NCBI RefSeq assembly: GCF_004000785.1
Contig: NZ_BILX01000008.1
Span: forward strand, 1-64,000
Direction: 5' to 3'
Length of the DNA stretch: 64,000 nucleotides
Source of the DNA: Paenibacillus ehimensis NBRC 15659
Lineage (GTDB): Bacteria > Bacillota > Bacilli > Paenibacillales > NBRC-103111
Part shown: positions 54,147-63,220 of the stretch, piece by piece
How positions within the stretch are numbered: position 1 is the stretch's first letter
Layout of the letters: each line of letters begins with the position of its first letter
Translations under genes and position numbers: made by a program
Notes under the pieces: model-generated
The model's database searches: none
Told to the model about the DNA's origin: nothing
Seen by the model: the letters and a program-made list of their open reading frames with translations, nothing else

Positions 54147-56030
54147 TTACCAAGTCTGACGCAGAAGCTTCATAACGGCCTCTCTTTTAACAGGCTTACT
54201 GATATACTCATCCATTCCAGCCTCCAGGCATTTTTCCCGATCGCCCTTCAAGGCGTTGGCCGTGACGGCAATGATTCGGGGACTCTTCTCTTTAAGGCTG
54301 TTTTTTATGATTTGTGTTGCCTCCAAGCCATTCAGAACGGGCATATGCAGGTCCATAAAAATGATATCATAATGATCTTTGTGGACGGCTTCGATCGCCT
54401 CTTTACCGTTGGAGACGACGGTAACCTTATGCCCCATTTTTTCAAGCATTTTGCTCATCACAAGTTGATTGATTGGATTGTCTTCAGCAAGCAGGATGCT
54501 CGTTTTAATCGCCCTATTCAGCATCTGCTCAAACTCCTGCTCACAGGGAAGTCCTGGAGCCTCCTTAAGCCTGATGGTGAAAATAAACGACGAGCCGTTC
54601 ATGCCGTCACTAACGGCGTAAATTTCCCCGCCCATCATACTGACCAGCCTGCGGCTGATCGCAAGACCCAGGCCGGTTCCTTCGTGTCTGCGGGTCATCA
54701 AGCTGCCGATTTGTGCGAACGGCTCAAATATGTCGTTAAGCCACGCGGGATCAATGCCCATCCCCGTATCCGTAACGGTAAAGGCCAGCTTGTCCGGATC
54801 TCCTTTCCGTTGCTCCACTTTTACCGATATGCTGCCCCTTGGCGTAAATTTTACGGCATTGCCCAGCAGGTTGATCAGCACCTGTTTCAGCCGCTCGGGG
54901 TCGCCGTAAATATAGTCGGGAACATCGTGGTTGAGGGTATACGTCAGGGTTAAATTCTTAATTTCAGCTCTGCCGGAAATGACGGAAAAGCAGTCTTTGA
55001 TGCATTTGTGCAGATCGAATATCTCCTCTTGAAGTTCGACTCGCCCCGCTTCGATTTTGGAAAGATCAAGGATGTCATTAATGATGCTGAGCAGGGTCTC
55101 TCCGCTTTTGCGGATCACTTCGATACAGCTCCGCTGCTCCTCACTTAAATCGGTCATATCGAGCAGAATATCCGTCATTCCAATCACTCCGTTCATGGGT
55201 GTACGGATTTCATGGCTCATCATGGCTAAAAACTCGCTTTTTGCTTTATTTGTGGCCTCGGCTGCCTCCTTGGCAAGCAGCAATTTTTTCTGTTCGGAGA
55301 TGTCCTTACAAATCAGGTAAAACCCGATATTATGCCCGCCTACAAAAATCGGCGCTATACTTGCAAGCACTTCGACGGTATTCCCGCCTTTGGTAACCAG
55401 CATGTCGATGTCATGTTCAATCGAATTATCATAAAGGGACTTCTCAAGGATCTTGCTTACATTTTCATTTCCAATCAGATTCGCAAGCTTCATGCCGATC
55501 AATTCCGTTTCGATCAAGTACCCGGTCAGCTTCTCGGCCATGGTATTGGCATTAATAATGCGACCGTCGAGGCCAAAGGAAATGACGGCATCATGGTTGT
55601 ATTTTTTGAGCGAAGTATAGCGTTCGACGGATTCCTGGAGTCGTCGCTCCGATTCCTTTTGTTTCGTGATATCAATCATTTGGGCAATGTAATACAAAGG
55701 TTTGTCCGTTTCGTCGCAAAAAAGTTTGAAGGATAGCAGTCCCCACATGGTCTCGCCGTTTTTTTTGATGTACCTGCCTTCAATCATTACTTCACTCTCA
55801 TTGCTTAATAGCGCCTTTAAATCGTCAATGTCGGTTTGGGCTTCATCGAGGTGAGTAAAGTCGCCGATGCGCTTGCCGTCAAACTCCGCTTTGGAATATC
55901 CAAACATCTTTTCCATTGCAGGGTTGACCGTCAAAATAAGACCATCGGGCGACACAAGAAAAATTCCAAAAGAAGCATGGTCAAACACTTGTTGATTGAA
56001 GGTGATTTGGTTCAAATTCACGCGATGCAT
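54147..56030 (-). CDS. Hybrid histidine kinase (PAS-PAS-HK-receiver)
   Basis: About 627 residues, no membrane helices, so it is a cytoplasmic sensor. PAS 1 spans about 15-120 (FGIFLVSPDGLILTVNPAMEKMFGYS), PAS 2 about 140-250. Then come the H box AMMSHEIRTPMNG with H273, N box INLLGNAVKFTP, G boxes TDTGMGIDPAWL and EGTGLGLAISRRL, and a C-terminal receiver with phosphorylated Asp in IIFMDLHMPVLNG near 555 and Lys in ISKPVKR. The ATG at 56030 has GGAGG eight bases upstream; an earlier GTG at 56087 has the ribosome site too close. No Hpt protein or response regulator lies beside it, so its output is unknown. Confidence 0.9.
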   Translation of the reverse strand: MHRVNLNQITFNQQVFDHASFGIFLVSPDGLILTVNPAMEKMFGYSKAEFDGKRIGDFTHLDEAQTDIDDLKALLSNESEVMIEGRYIKKNGETMWGLLSFKLFCDETDKPLYYIAQMIDITKQKESERRLQESVERYTSLKKYNHDAVISFGLDGRIINANTMAEKLTGYLIETELIGMKLANLIGNENVSKILEKSLYDNSIEHDIDMLVTKGGNTVEVLASIAPIFVGGHNIGFYLICKDISEQKKLLLAKEAAEATNKAKSEFLAMMSHEIRTPMNGVIGMTDILLDMTDLSEEQRSCIEVIRKSGETLLSIINDILDLSKIEAGRVELQEEIFDLHKCIKDCFSVISGRAEIKNLTLTYTLNHDVPDYIYGDPERLKQVLINLLGNAVKFTPRGSISVKVEQRKGDPDKLAFTVTDTGMGIDPAWLNDIFEPFAQIGSLMTRRHEGTGLGLAISRRLVSMMGGEIYAVSDGMNGSSFIFTIRLKEAPGLPCEQEFEQMLNRAIKTSILLAEDNPINQLVMSKMLEKMGHKVTVVSNGKEAIEAVHKDHYDIIFMDLHMPVLNGLEATQIIKNSLKEKSPRIIAVTANALKGDREKCLEAGMDEYISKPVKREAVMKLLRQTW

Positions 56031-56207
56031 GCGGCTTACCTCCGTAAGTTCTACAAATAACTTCGTTATTTCGTTCAAATGACACACTTCCTAAGGTATT
56101 TACCCATTACTGGGTCCGCTGAAACATATAAGCTACCGATTTTACCAAGATTTATCGCTAAGACGTTTTTTTGAAAGTATATCCAACCGCTAGTTGAGCG
56201 ACAGGAC

Positions 56208-56789
56208 CTAGCCCAGCAGTGCTTTGGCTCCGTTCATTACTAAAGGCATGGTCTGTTTAACGAATGATTCCGCATTTAGTCGACGCCCCTCATTGTTCCA
56301 AGCATAAGCGGCCCCGTACATCCCCCAACTTAACATGATCGAAGCTGTATTTATTAATTGCGCGTCTGGACTCGAAAGCATCCTGTCTTTGTCTATAAAG
56401 GAAAGAAGTACCGTTTGAATTTTTTCCTTTATTTGAATTTCGAATACGGGTCCAAGCGGTTTATAGCTTCTTTTGCACATGGTGCTTAGATTCTCGTGAA
56501 AATCGCATACAGCCAGAAAAATACTCCGAATGGTTTCTTTATTTAATATTTCGTGACCGCTTATTCTGCGATTTATGATGGTCATAAAAGATTCCGTTAG
56601 TTTGGACTCCAGAATTTCGAATTTATCTGCAAAATGGGCATAAAACGTCGCTCTGTTAACAGTGGCCCTCTCTGTAATATCCCTAACGGTTATCGATTCG
56701 AAGTTTTTTTCTTGAATTAATGAAGCGAAAGCGTCTTGAAGGAGCCGCCGTGTACGTATCACCCGAGGATCAGCCTCATTCTTTTTCAT
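56208..56789 (-). CDS. TetR-family transcriptional regulator
   Basis: A 193-residue repressor. The N-terminal domain shows ITVRDITERATVNRATFYAHFADKFEIL, the TetR HTH. The remaining helices form a ligand domain with the TetR_C-like FHENLSTMCKRSY. AGGAGG lies seven bases before the ATG at 56789. It is divergent from the nitroreductase gene. The 189-base spacer holds two copies of a GTTGTCTAA-type element, so it probably represses both genes. Confidence 0.88.
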   Translation of the reverse strand: MKKNEADPRVIRTRRLLQDAFASLIQEKNFESITVRDITERATVNRATFYAHFADKFEILESKLTESFMTIINRRISGHEILNKETIRSIFLAVCDFHENLSTMCKRSYKPLGPVFEIQIKEKIQTVLLSFIDKDRMLSSPDAQLINTASIMLSWGMYGAAYAWNNEGRRLNAESFVKQTMPLVMNGAKALLG

Positions 56790-56828
56790 TGTCAAACCTC
56801 CTGATTAAAACGACATTATCGAAATGGT

Positions 56829-56842
56829 GTTGTCTAAACAAC
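56829..56842. promoter_or_regulatory. TetR operator copy 1
   Basis: GTTGT-CTAA-ACAAC is a perfect five-base dyad. The sequence TGTTGTCTAA recurs at 56905. Confidence 0.5.
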
Positions 56843-56905
56843 GATTTCATTATATTGATGATTGTCACCGCTCTGTTATTATTATAACCTACAAATACAA
56901 CAAAT

Positions 56906-56919
56906 GTTGTCTAAGCAGC
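56906..56919. promoter_or_regulatory. TetR operator copy 2
   Basis: GTTGT-CTAA-GCAGC repeats copy 1 with two changes, and is preceded by ACAACAAAT to give a second overlapping dyad with GTTGT. The copies are 77 bases apart, in the spacer between the divergent genes. Confidence 0.5.
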
Positions 56920-56978
56920 CTATGTTGGATACTGAGTACTGCGTTGCCAGATCCACATGCCAAGAGGAGGAGAGAACC

Positions 56979-57638
56979 ATGTCCGTTTCGCAACCGTCAC
57001 AAACACTGGAGCAACAACTCTTTTTCGATGTTATTCGAGACCGCCGGTCGGTTCGCAGCTATGATCCCCAGGTTATTTCACGGGAGGAATTGACCGAAAT
57101 CTTGCGGCAAGCCACGCTGGCTCCCTCAGCCGCCAACTTGCAGCCGTGGCGTTTTCTCGTTATCGACTCCCCGGAGCTGAAGCAGCAACTGCTTCCGATC
57201 GCATTCAATCAACAACAAGTGATCGAGGCTTCTGCTGTCATCGCCGTTCTTGGGGACCTGGAGAACATCCGGATGGCCGGGAAGATTTACGGCCTGGCTG
57301 TCGATGCGGGTTTTATGCCTGCGGATACGGCAAAATCGTTTGTCGAACGCTATACCGATATGTATTCGAGCATGCCGTCCGAAGCTATCCGCCAAATCGT
57401 ATATACCGACAGCGGGCTGGTATCGATGCAGCTCATGCTAGTTGCCCGCGCCAAAGGCTACGATACGGTACCGATAGGCGGTTATGACAAACAAAAGTTC
57501 ATGAAAGCTTTCGGCATATCAGAGCGGTACGTTCCGATTATGCTGATCGCCATCGGCAAGGCGGCGAAGCCCGGTCATCCGACGGTGAGGCTGCCCATCG
57601 ACGATGTAGCTTTCTTCAACGAAATGCCTGACGCCTAA
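56979..57638 (+). CDS. Nitroreductase-family flavoprotein
   Basis: A 219-residue FMN enzyme. The FMN phosphate site is DRRSVRSYDP (about 20-29) and the flavin-binding APSAANLQPWRFLVI lies at about 47-61. GLVSMQLMLVARAKGYDTVPIGGYD forms the central helix and loop. It reduces nitro or quinone compounds with NAD(P)H. AAGAGGAGGAG precedes the ATG at 56979; the longer frame from 56862 covers the operator region. It is divergently transcribed from the TetR gene that probably controls it. Confidence 0.88.
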   Translation: MSVSQPSQTLEQQLFFDVIRDRRSVRSYDPQVISREELTEILRQATLAPSAANLQPWRFLVIDSPELKQQLLPIAFNQQQVIEASAVIAVLGDLENIRMAGKIYGLAVDAGFMPADTAKSFVERYTDMYSSMPSEAIRQIVYTDSGLVSMQLMLVARAKGYDTVPIGGYDKQKFMKAFGISERYVPIMLIAIGKAAKPGHPTVRLPIDDVAFFNEMPDA

Positions 57639-57663
57639 GATAATGATTTTAAAGATATTCGAT

Positions 57664-57701
57664 GACCGGGATGCCTTGATAGATAAGGAATCGATCCCGG
57701 T
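57664..57701 (+). terminator. Hairpin after the nitroreductase gene
   Basis: GACCGGGA (57664-57671) and TCCCGGTC (57694-57701) are perfectly complementary. Only a short T-containing tail follows, so termination may be partial. Confidence 0.5.
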
Positions 57702-57736
57702 CTATTGCTATTCCTCGCGCAGCGGCGCGGATCTAA

Positions 57737-57799
57737 CGGGCAGCAGCCAAGAAGAAAAGCACGGACCCTGACGGCAATCTGATTAGTCTTGTCGCTTAG
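57737..57799 (+). pseudogene. Tiny VOC-protein tail remnant
   Basis: After a stop, 20 codons end in TDPDGNLISLVA-stop, which is the usual end of a VOC/glyoxalase protein. Nothing upstream continues the frame. It is a scrap of a deleted gene, and the match is short. Confidence 0.35.
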
Positions 57800-57820
57800 T
57801 GTAAATATATGGAAATATTA

Positions 57821-57850
57821 AAGCCACTCCGACGTCAGAGTGGCTTTTTT
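57821..57850 (+). terminator. Rho-independent terminator before the LysR gene
   Basis: AAGCCACTC / GAGTGGCTT forms a perfect stem with a seven-base loop, followed by six T. It would have served the lost VOC gene and insulates the LysR promoter. Confidence 0.9.
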
Positions 57851-57977
57851 AACTGGAATTCCAAAGGGAAAATTTTGCAAGTATTCGGAGTTCTGGCAAC
57901 GGAAGTATTTCATTGATATAATAAAAAAGGCATTGTCTTGTTTTTTTGTTTGTTCGCAGTTCATTTGGAGGTATAAA

Positions 57978-58856
57978 ATGGAACTCAGAAACCTTAAAAC
58001 CTTCCAAGTCGTCGCTGACCAATTAAATTTGTCCAAAGCAGCCGAAATTTTATCCTATACACAGCCTACGATCTCTGTCCAAATTCAAGCATTGGAACGG
58101 GAATTGGGGCATCCCTTATTTAATCGTGTCGGTAAAAAAACGTTTTTAACCCCTACCGGAAAATTGGTGAAGCACCATACGGATATCATTTTGAACGCTT
58201 TAAACGATTTGGAGACCGCCTTAAAAACACTTGACGAACCGTACGGTAAACTTGCAATTGCAGCCCCTGAATATTACTACGGCCGACATCTCTCGTTGTT
58301 AATCAGTTCTTTCATTAAAGACCATCCAAAGGTAAAATTAGATTTGGCTTGCTACAATAGTAAAGAAACAATAAAGCTAGTAAGCTCCCATCAAGCCGAT
58401 ATCGGAATCATCGCAGGAAAATATAACTCGCCTGAAATGGAATCGATTAATCTGGACACCGAAGAGGTGATGATGGTTACGACCCAAGAGATCTCCCAAC
58501 AACATGACTTGTCCACGATTTTCTCCCATTACCCGCTGATCACCTATAGAGAAAGCTGTAATTTAGAAGACGTCATTAAAGGCTGTCTATCTGAATTACA
58601 ATATCAACCTACGAACATCATTGAGTCCGGCAGCGATGAAGCGATCAAACATGCGGCCATCAATCAAACAAGCGTCGCTTTGCTAAGCTCGGACGGAATC
58701 AAGGAGGAGCTGGCTACGGGTAAGCTTGTCCCGATCCATCGTTTTCAACATCGGGTCGAAACCTCTCTTATTTACCTCAAATCCAGGTCGGAAGAAGCAA
58801 ATATTCAAAGCTTTAGCGATCTTCTCAAGCAGGCTTGGAAGCCTTTGGAGGATTGA
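57978..58856 (+). CDS. LysR-family transcriptional regulator
   Basis: A 292-residue regulator. The HTH is at 1-60 (LSKAAEILSYTQPTISVQIQALERELGHPLF) and a substrate-binding-like domain spans about 90-285. GGAGG lies seven bases before the ATG at 57978. A TATAAT (about 57919) precedes it. It is convergent with the arginine permease gene; whether it controls the roc genes is unknown, but an ATGATA-N9-TATCAT dyad before rocF would suit a LysR protein. Confidence 0.9.
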   Translation: MELRNLKTFQVVADQLNLSKAAEILSYTQPTISVQIQALERELGHPLFNRVGKKTFLTPTGKLVKHHTDIILNALNDLETALKTLDEPYGKLAIAAPEYYYGRHLSLLISSFIKDHPKVKLDLACYNSKETIKLVSSHQADIGIIAGKYNSPEMESINLDTEEVMMVTTQEISQQHDLSTIFSHYPLITYRESCNLEDVIKGCLSELQYQPTNIIESGSDEAIKHAAINQTSVALLSSDGIKEELATGKLVPIHRFQHRVETSLIYLKSRSEEANIQSFSDLLKQAWKPLED

Positions 58857-58896
58857 AATGGAATGCAGCGGTCAGGAAAAATGGGTTAAAAACAGC

Positions 58897-58955
58897 TTGG
58901 GCAAAAAGAATGGCAGGAGGAGCATGCATTCCCTTCTACCATTGTTTCTGCCCAA
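58897..58955. repeat. Imperfect inverted repeat between convergent genes
   Basis: TTGGGCA (58897-58903) is inverted as TGCCCAA (58949-58955), and between them ATGGCAG pairs with CTACCAT, giving a stem of about 24 bases around a GCATGC centre. It lacks good T runs. It may act as a shared terminator for LysR and the permease, or be a small repeat element. Confidence 0.4.
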
Positions 58956-58981
58956 ATGTATCAAAGCCATAGGAAGCGATT

Positions 58982-60400
58982 TCAAATTTCACAGCGAATT
59001 TTGTTACCCTTGACGTCTGCTTTTTCCTTATACTTCACGTGATAAATAGCATAACAAAAAGTAACAAAGGGCACTGCGCAGTACAGCGCAAGCCGTTGGT
59101 TCGGATCAAAGGCAAGCCCAATGCATGCAACCGTGCATAGAATGAAAGCCGCTATTGGAATAAAGGGATACAACGGGGTACGGTATTTCAAGTCAGTAAG
59201 ACGTCCCCCTTGCTTGAGAAATTTTTTTCGGAACATATATTGAGAAGCAGCTATAGCCATCCAAGCCATTATAGCGCTCAATCCGGCAAGCGAAACGAGC
59301 CATAAATAAACGGTATCTGCTGCATAAACACTGGATAACAGCGACAAGCAGGCAATACCGACACTAATGATTAATGCATTTAACGGTACTCCTCTTGCCG
59401 TTAATTTTCCTAGACCTGCAGGGGCCATTTTATTTCTTGAAAGAGCCCAAAGCATACGGGATGAAGCATACAATCCCGAATTCGCAACGGACAATAGAGC
59501 AGTTAAGATAACAAAATTCATAATGTCGGCAGAATAAGGAACACCGATATTGTCAAATACCATAACAAACGGGCTTTCTACGACTCCCGCCTGCTTCCAC
59601 GAAATTAATCCTGAGACAACAAAAATGGATAACAGGAAAAATAAAATAATTCGCCAGACTGTATTTCGAATTGCTTTAGGCACGGAAGTCTCCGGATCTT
59701 TGCTTTCTCCCGCAGCAATTCCAACGAGCTCGCTGCCCTGAAAAGCAAAATTAACCGTGACCATCGACATCAATACGCCGCTCAAACCATTAGGAAATAA
59801 ACCGCCTTCTCCCGTAAAGTTAGAAAACATTGGCGCAGACGAATAGCCTTTCATCTGAATAAGCCCAAACATAGCTGCACCGCCTAAAACAATAAATCCT
59901 ATGATCGTAAATAGTTTAATACTTGCAAACCAGTATTCCGTCTCGGCATACGCTCTTGTCGAAAGCGCATTCAGTAAAAAGAGCACAATAACAAAGAGGG
60001 TGCACCAGATCCAAGTCGGTACGTCAGGAAACCAGCGCTGCATGATTAATCCGGAAGCTGTAACCTCAGAGCCTAATGTTATCACCCAACCAAACCAATA
60101 TAACCAACCGACCGTAAATCCTGTAGCAGGTCCGATATATTTGGTCGCATACGTTTGAAAAGAGCCTGATTCAGGCATGGCAACCGACAATTCGCCAAGG
60201 CACATCATAACGAGATACATAATGAGTCCGCCCACCAAATACGCGAGAATGGAACCGCCGGGTCCCGCCTGACTAATCGTATAGCCTGAACTGATAAACA
60301 GCCCTGTGCCAATAACTCCACCGAGTGAAATCATATACACATGCCTGCTCTTCATCGTGCGCTGCAATTCGGTCACACCATGAACCTTCTGTTCTATCAT
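58982..60400 (-). CDS. APC-family amino acid permease (RocE-like)
   Basis: A 472-residue permease with twelve membrane helices. The start [22 protein letters not shown] and [13 protein letters not shown] are APC signatures, and [23 protein letters not shown] is the conserved amphipathic segment of the arginine/lysine/GABA group. Next to ornithine aminotransferase and arginase, arginine or ornithine uptake is the likely role. It lies downstream of rocD with about 200 bases between, containing a cre-like site, so it may have its own promoter. Confidence 0.85.
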   Translation of the reverse strand: MIEQKVHGVTELQRTMKSRHVYMISLGGVIGTGLFISSGYTISQAGPGGSILAYLVGGLIMYLVMMCLGELSVAMPESGSFQTYATKYIGPATGFTVGWLYWFGWVITLGSEVTASGLIMQRWFPDVPTWIWCTLFVIVLFLLNALSTRAYAETEYWFASIKLFTIIGFIVLGGAAMFGLIQMKGYSSAPMFSNFTGEGGLFPNGLSGVLMSMVTVNFAFQGSELVGIAAGESKDPETSVPKAIRNTVWRIILFFLLSIFVVSGLISWKQAGVVESPFVMVFDNIGVPYSADIMNFVILTALLSVANSGLYASSRMLWALSRNKMAPAGLGKLTARGVPLNALIISVGIACLSLLSSVYAADTVYLWLVSLAGLSAIMAWMAIAASQYMFRKKFLKQGGRLTDLKYRTPLYPFIPIAAFILCTVACIGLAFDPNQRLALYCAVPFVTFCYAIYHVKYKEKADVKGNKIRCEI

Positions 60401-60454
60401 GAATTCGCCCCCTTAATCTGAACCATACACTCATGGGTTTCGGCGATTGAAAGA

Positions 60455-60469
60455 TAATAGCGCTTTCAA
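60455..60469. promoter_or_regulatory. cre-like catabolite repression site before the permease gene
   Basis: On the minus strand TTGAAAGCGCTATTA matches most positions of the CcpA box (TGAAAGCGnTnnCA). GAAAGCGCTATT recurs before rocF, supporting carbon catabolite control of both transcripts. Confidence 0.6.
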
Positions 60470-60509
60470 TTCACTTGGCAAGCATGTCCATTTCTGTTTT
60501 TTATAAATC

Positions 60510-60549
60510 GGCTTTCCTGTACAACCTTGAAAGATCGTACAGGAAACAG
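60510..60549 (-). terminator. Hairpin downstream of rocD
   Basis: TTTCCTGTAC (60513-60522) and GTACAGGAAA (60537-60546) are a perfect ten-base inverted repeat extended by GGC/GCC. The T-rich tail is weak, so some readthrough into the permease gene is possible. Confidence 0.65.
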
Positions 60550-60607
60550 CCGTGATCCACTGCAAGACGTAACAAGTTCGGTGGCTTTGAGCAACCTCGT
60601 TTCATTC

Positions 60608-61819
60608 TTACTGGGCTGCAGCTTCTACTTCATGAAAAACCGATCCAATTCGTTCAAGCGCCCAATCCAAATTTTCTTGCGAAATATTTAACGGCGGAGC
60701 AAAACGAATCGTCGTTTCGTGCGTTTCTTTGCACAGCAGGCCCAGCTCTTTCAGCTTTTCGCAATAAGGACGCGCCGGTTCGTTCAATTCAAGCCCGATA
60801 AATAAGCCGCGGCCGCGAATTTCTTTCAGTTTGCTGCTTTTGATCTCTTTTAGCTTATTCATAAAATATTGTCCCGATTGTTCGGAGCGACGAACCAAAT
60901 CCTCTTCTTGCAGAACGTCCAATGCTGTAATTGCAACCGCACAGCCTAACGGATTGCCGCCAAAGGTAGAACCGTGAGACCCCGGGTTAAACACGCCGAG
61001 AATGTCTTGGTCGGCAGCGACCGCAGAAATCGGAAACACCCCTCCGCCCAATGCTTTACCCAAAATGTACATATCCGGCTTCACATTCTCCCAGTCGCAA
61101 GCAAAAAGCTTGCCTGTACGCCCGAAGCCCGTTTGGATTTCATCAGCAACGAACAAGACATGGTTTTCCTTGCAAAGCCTTTGCGCTCCTTCGATAAATC
61201 CGGTTGGCGGAATACGGATGCCTGCTTCCCCTTGAATCGGCTCGAACAAAAATGCAGCGGTATTCGGCGAGATCGCATTTTTCAAAGCTTCCAAATCGCC
61301 GTACGGAATAATTTTGAACCCGGGTGTGAAAGGCCCGAATCCAGCCTTATATTCTTCCTCGGAGGAACAGGAAGTAATCGTAATTGTACGTCCATGGAAA
61401 TTGCCTTCACAAACAATAATTTCAGCTTGATGGGCAGGTACTTTTTTCACGCCGTACGCCCAGCGCCGAATGGCTTTGATCGCCGTTTCCACGGCCTCTG
61501 CACCTGTATTCATCGGAAGGATCATACTTTTTCCCGTCAGTTGCGACAGTTTTTCGTAAAATATCCCCAGCTGGTCATTGTGAAACGCGCGGGAGGTCAA
61601 AGTGACTTTATCCGCTTGATCCTTCAACGCTTGAATGATTTTCGGGTGTCTGTGCCCATGGTTTAACGCGGAGTAGGCACTTAGCATATCCATATATTTG
61701 TTGCCTTCCGGATCTTCAACCCATACTCCCTCAGCTCTGGAGATCACGATAGGCAGCGGACGGTAATTTGCAGCTCCGTATTTTTCAGTCTGTTCAATAA
61801 TTTGTTTTGTCTGTGTCAT
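60608..61819 (-). CDS. rocD: Ornithine aminotransferase
   Basis: A 403-residue class III PLP aminotransferase. [19 protein letters not shown] and [18 protein letters not shown] are typical of ornithine aminotransferase. [15 protein letters not shown] supplies the cofactor-binding Asp, and the Schiff-base lysine is in LGKALGGG. It converts ornithine and 2-oxoglutarate to glutamate semialdehyde and glutamate, after arginase. It follows rocF by 33 bases on the same transcript. Length equals the family norm. Confidence 0.95.
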   Translation of the reverse strand: MTQTKQIIEQTEKYGAANYRPLPIVISRAEGVWVEDPEGNKYMDMLSAYSALNHGHRHPKIIQALKDQADKVTLTSRAFHNDQLGIFYEKLSQLTGKSMILPMNTGAEAVETAIKAIRRWAYGVKKVPAHQAEIIVCEGNFHGRTITITSCSSEEEYKAGFGPFTPGFKIIPYGDLEALKNAISPNTAAFLFEPIQGEAGIRIPPTGFIEGAQRLCKENHVLFVADEIQTGFGRTGKLFACDWENVKPDMYILGKALGGGVFPISAVAADQDILGVFNPGSHGSTFGGNPLGCAVAITALDVLQEEDLVRRSEQSGQYFMNKLKEIKSSKLKEIRGRGLFIGLELNEPARPYCEKLKELGLLCKETHETTIRFAPPLNISQENLDWALERIGSVFHEVEAAAQ

Positions 61820-61852
61820 GGCAGGGCCCCTCCCCGATCAAAATGATTTTAT

Positions 61853-62767
61853 TTATAGAATTCGTTCGCCAAAAAGCGAGCCGGCCAAGTCAACAGCGCA
61901 TTTGGCCGTCTTGTTGTTCACATCGAGCATCGGATTCACCTCTACAATTTCCGCCGAGACAAGAGCGCCGTGTTCATGCAGATATTCCATAGCAAAATGA
62001 CTCTCTCTATAAGAAATCCCGCCCTCCACAGGCGTTCCAACACCAGGCGCTTCCCGTGGATCCATCCCGTCCAAATCCAGACTGAGGTGAAATCCGTCCG
62101 TGCCTGCCGAAACCCGCTCTAACGCCTCATCCATGACCGTTTTCATGCCATATTTGTCGATGTCATGCATCGTAAATACGCGAATGCCTTGCTCCTTCAA
62201 GAACAGCCTTTCGCCTGGATCGATCGATCTCGCCCCGATAATAACAACGTTGCGCGGATCTAATTTCTTATGGGCCCCACCAATGGAAGTAAGACTTGGA
62301 TGGCCGTGACCTAACAATACAGCCAGCGACATTCCATGAATGTTGCCCGAAGTGGTGGTAAATTCCGTATTCACATCAGAATGCGCGTCGAACCAAATGA
62401 CACCAAGCTTATTCACATGCTGCAGGACACCTTTAATTGTACCGATAGCAATACTGTGATCTCCGCCGATAACGAGAGGAAGCCGTCCTTTTCCCATCTC
62501 TTGGGCCACCACTTCGGCCAATTTCGTGTTAACGCGAGCGATTTCCGCCAAATACTTTAATTTTTCATCGGAATCACACCTATTCTGCAAGCGGTTAACC
62601 TCGATATCGCCCCAATCCCTGACGCGGAAACCCAACGCTTCCAGCCTTGCTTGAATATTTAAACTTCGAATCGCAGTCGGCCCCATGTCTACACCAGAAC
62701 GATTGGCACCAAGTTGAAGCGGCACTCCGATAAGTGAAATATCGTTGCTGTTTTTTGTAGCAATCAT
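61853..62767 (-). CDS. rocF: Arginase
   Basis: A 304-residue ureohydrolase. The manganese ligands are in GGDHSIAIG, WFDAHSDVN and LDLDGMDP, and SYRESHFAMEYL near the C-terminus is typical of Bacillus arginases. It cleaves arginine to ornithine and urea. It is first of the rocF-rocD pair. Upstream lie a cre-like site and an ATGATA-N9-TATCAT dyad. No -12/-24 sigma-54 element was found, unlike the Bacillus subtilis roc promoters. Confidence 0.95.
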   Translation of the reverse strand: MIATKNSNDISLIGVPLQLGANRSGVDMGPTAIRSLNIQARLEALGFRVRDWGDIEVNRLQNRCDSDEKLKYLAEIARVNTKLAEVVAQEMGKGRLPLVIGGDHSIAIGTIKGVLQHVNKLGVIWFDAHSDVNTEFTTTSGNIHGMSLAVLLGHGHPSLTSIGGAHKKLDPRNVVIIGARSIDPGERLFLKEQGIRVFTMHDIDKYGMKTVMDEALERVSAGTDGFHLSLDLDGMDPREAPGVGTPVEGGISYRESHFAMEYLHEHGALVSAEIVEVNPMLDVNNKTAKCAVDLAGSLFGERIL

Positions 62768-63000
62768 AGAGAACCCCTCGGTTTCATATAGTTTTTTTCC
62801 ACAATATGATGTTTTCAGAAAAAATAGCGCTTTCTTTTTAGGTCATCCTGCTGCTCGATGATATCTCGAATGTATCATAGCTTCAGCAGATTCAGAAATT
62901 GAAATCGTTTATTGTTACTATTTAAATTATTTATGGTCAACGATTTTGGGGTATGGATAAGCAGGACGTTTGTGGAGATTGAGAATACGCGGCCAAAAGT
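62768..63000. promoter_or_regulatory. rocF promoter region with cre-like site and dyad
   Basis: A GAAAGCGCTATTTT cre-like box (minus strand) lies at 62822-62835. ATGATA (62858-62863) is inverted as TATCAT (62873-62878), a layout suited to a LysR or similar activator. No gene was seen in this stretch. Confidence 0.5.
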
Positions 63001-63029
63001 CACCGGAAGTTAAATCTTCTGGTGTTTTT
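63001..63029 (+). terminator. Hairpin with T run ahead of the MFS operon
   Basis: CACCGGAAG / CTTCTGGTG (one G-T pair) followed by TTTTT. No plus-strand gene precedes it. It overlaps the -35 region of a TATAAT at 63034-63039, so it either insulates the MFS promoter or ends an unannotated short transcript. Confidence 0.6.
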
Positions 63030-63070
63030 ATGTTATAATTTACATATTAATACACAATAGGGTTAATTTG

Positions 63071-63220
63071 ATGCGCATCCATGGCACAATCCAAGCTCTA
63101 AGGGATAGGTTGAATGAAAATGACAGGGGGGATAGTTATCCGACGACTTCCAGCTTTGAAACATGGCTTGATCGTTTTATTGTAGCTCAAGGAGAAAAAT
63201 TTTGGAAATGGGTTGAATAA
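63071..63220 (+). CDS. Small ORF translationally coupled to the MFS gene
   Basis: 49 codons, MRIHGTIQALRDRLNENDR to GEKFWKWVE, with a stop directly before the MFS start (TAA ATG). No known family was recognised. It has a mixed hydrophilic composition and an aromatic tail, with no membrane helix. The ribosome site is weak (AGGGTTAA). It may be a leader peptide gene, a small regulator or the end of a deleted gene. Confidence 0.4.
   Translation: MRIHGTIQALRDRLNENDRGDSYPTTSSFETWLDRFIVAQGEKFWKWVE

Noticed and set aside
58858-59013. Short plus-strand ORF after the LysR gene
   Set aside because: It runs through the imperfect inverted repeat and into the permease end; no ribosome site or conserved pattern.
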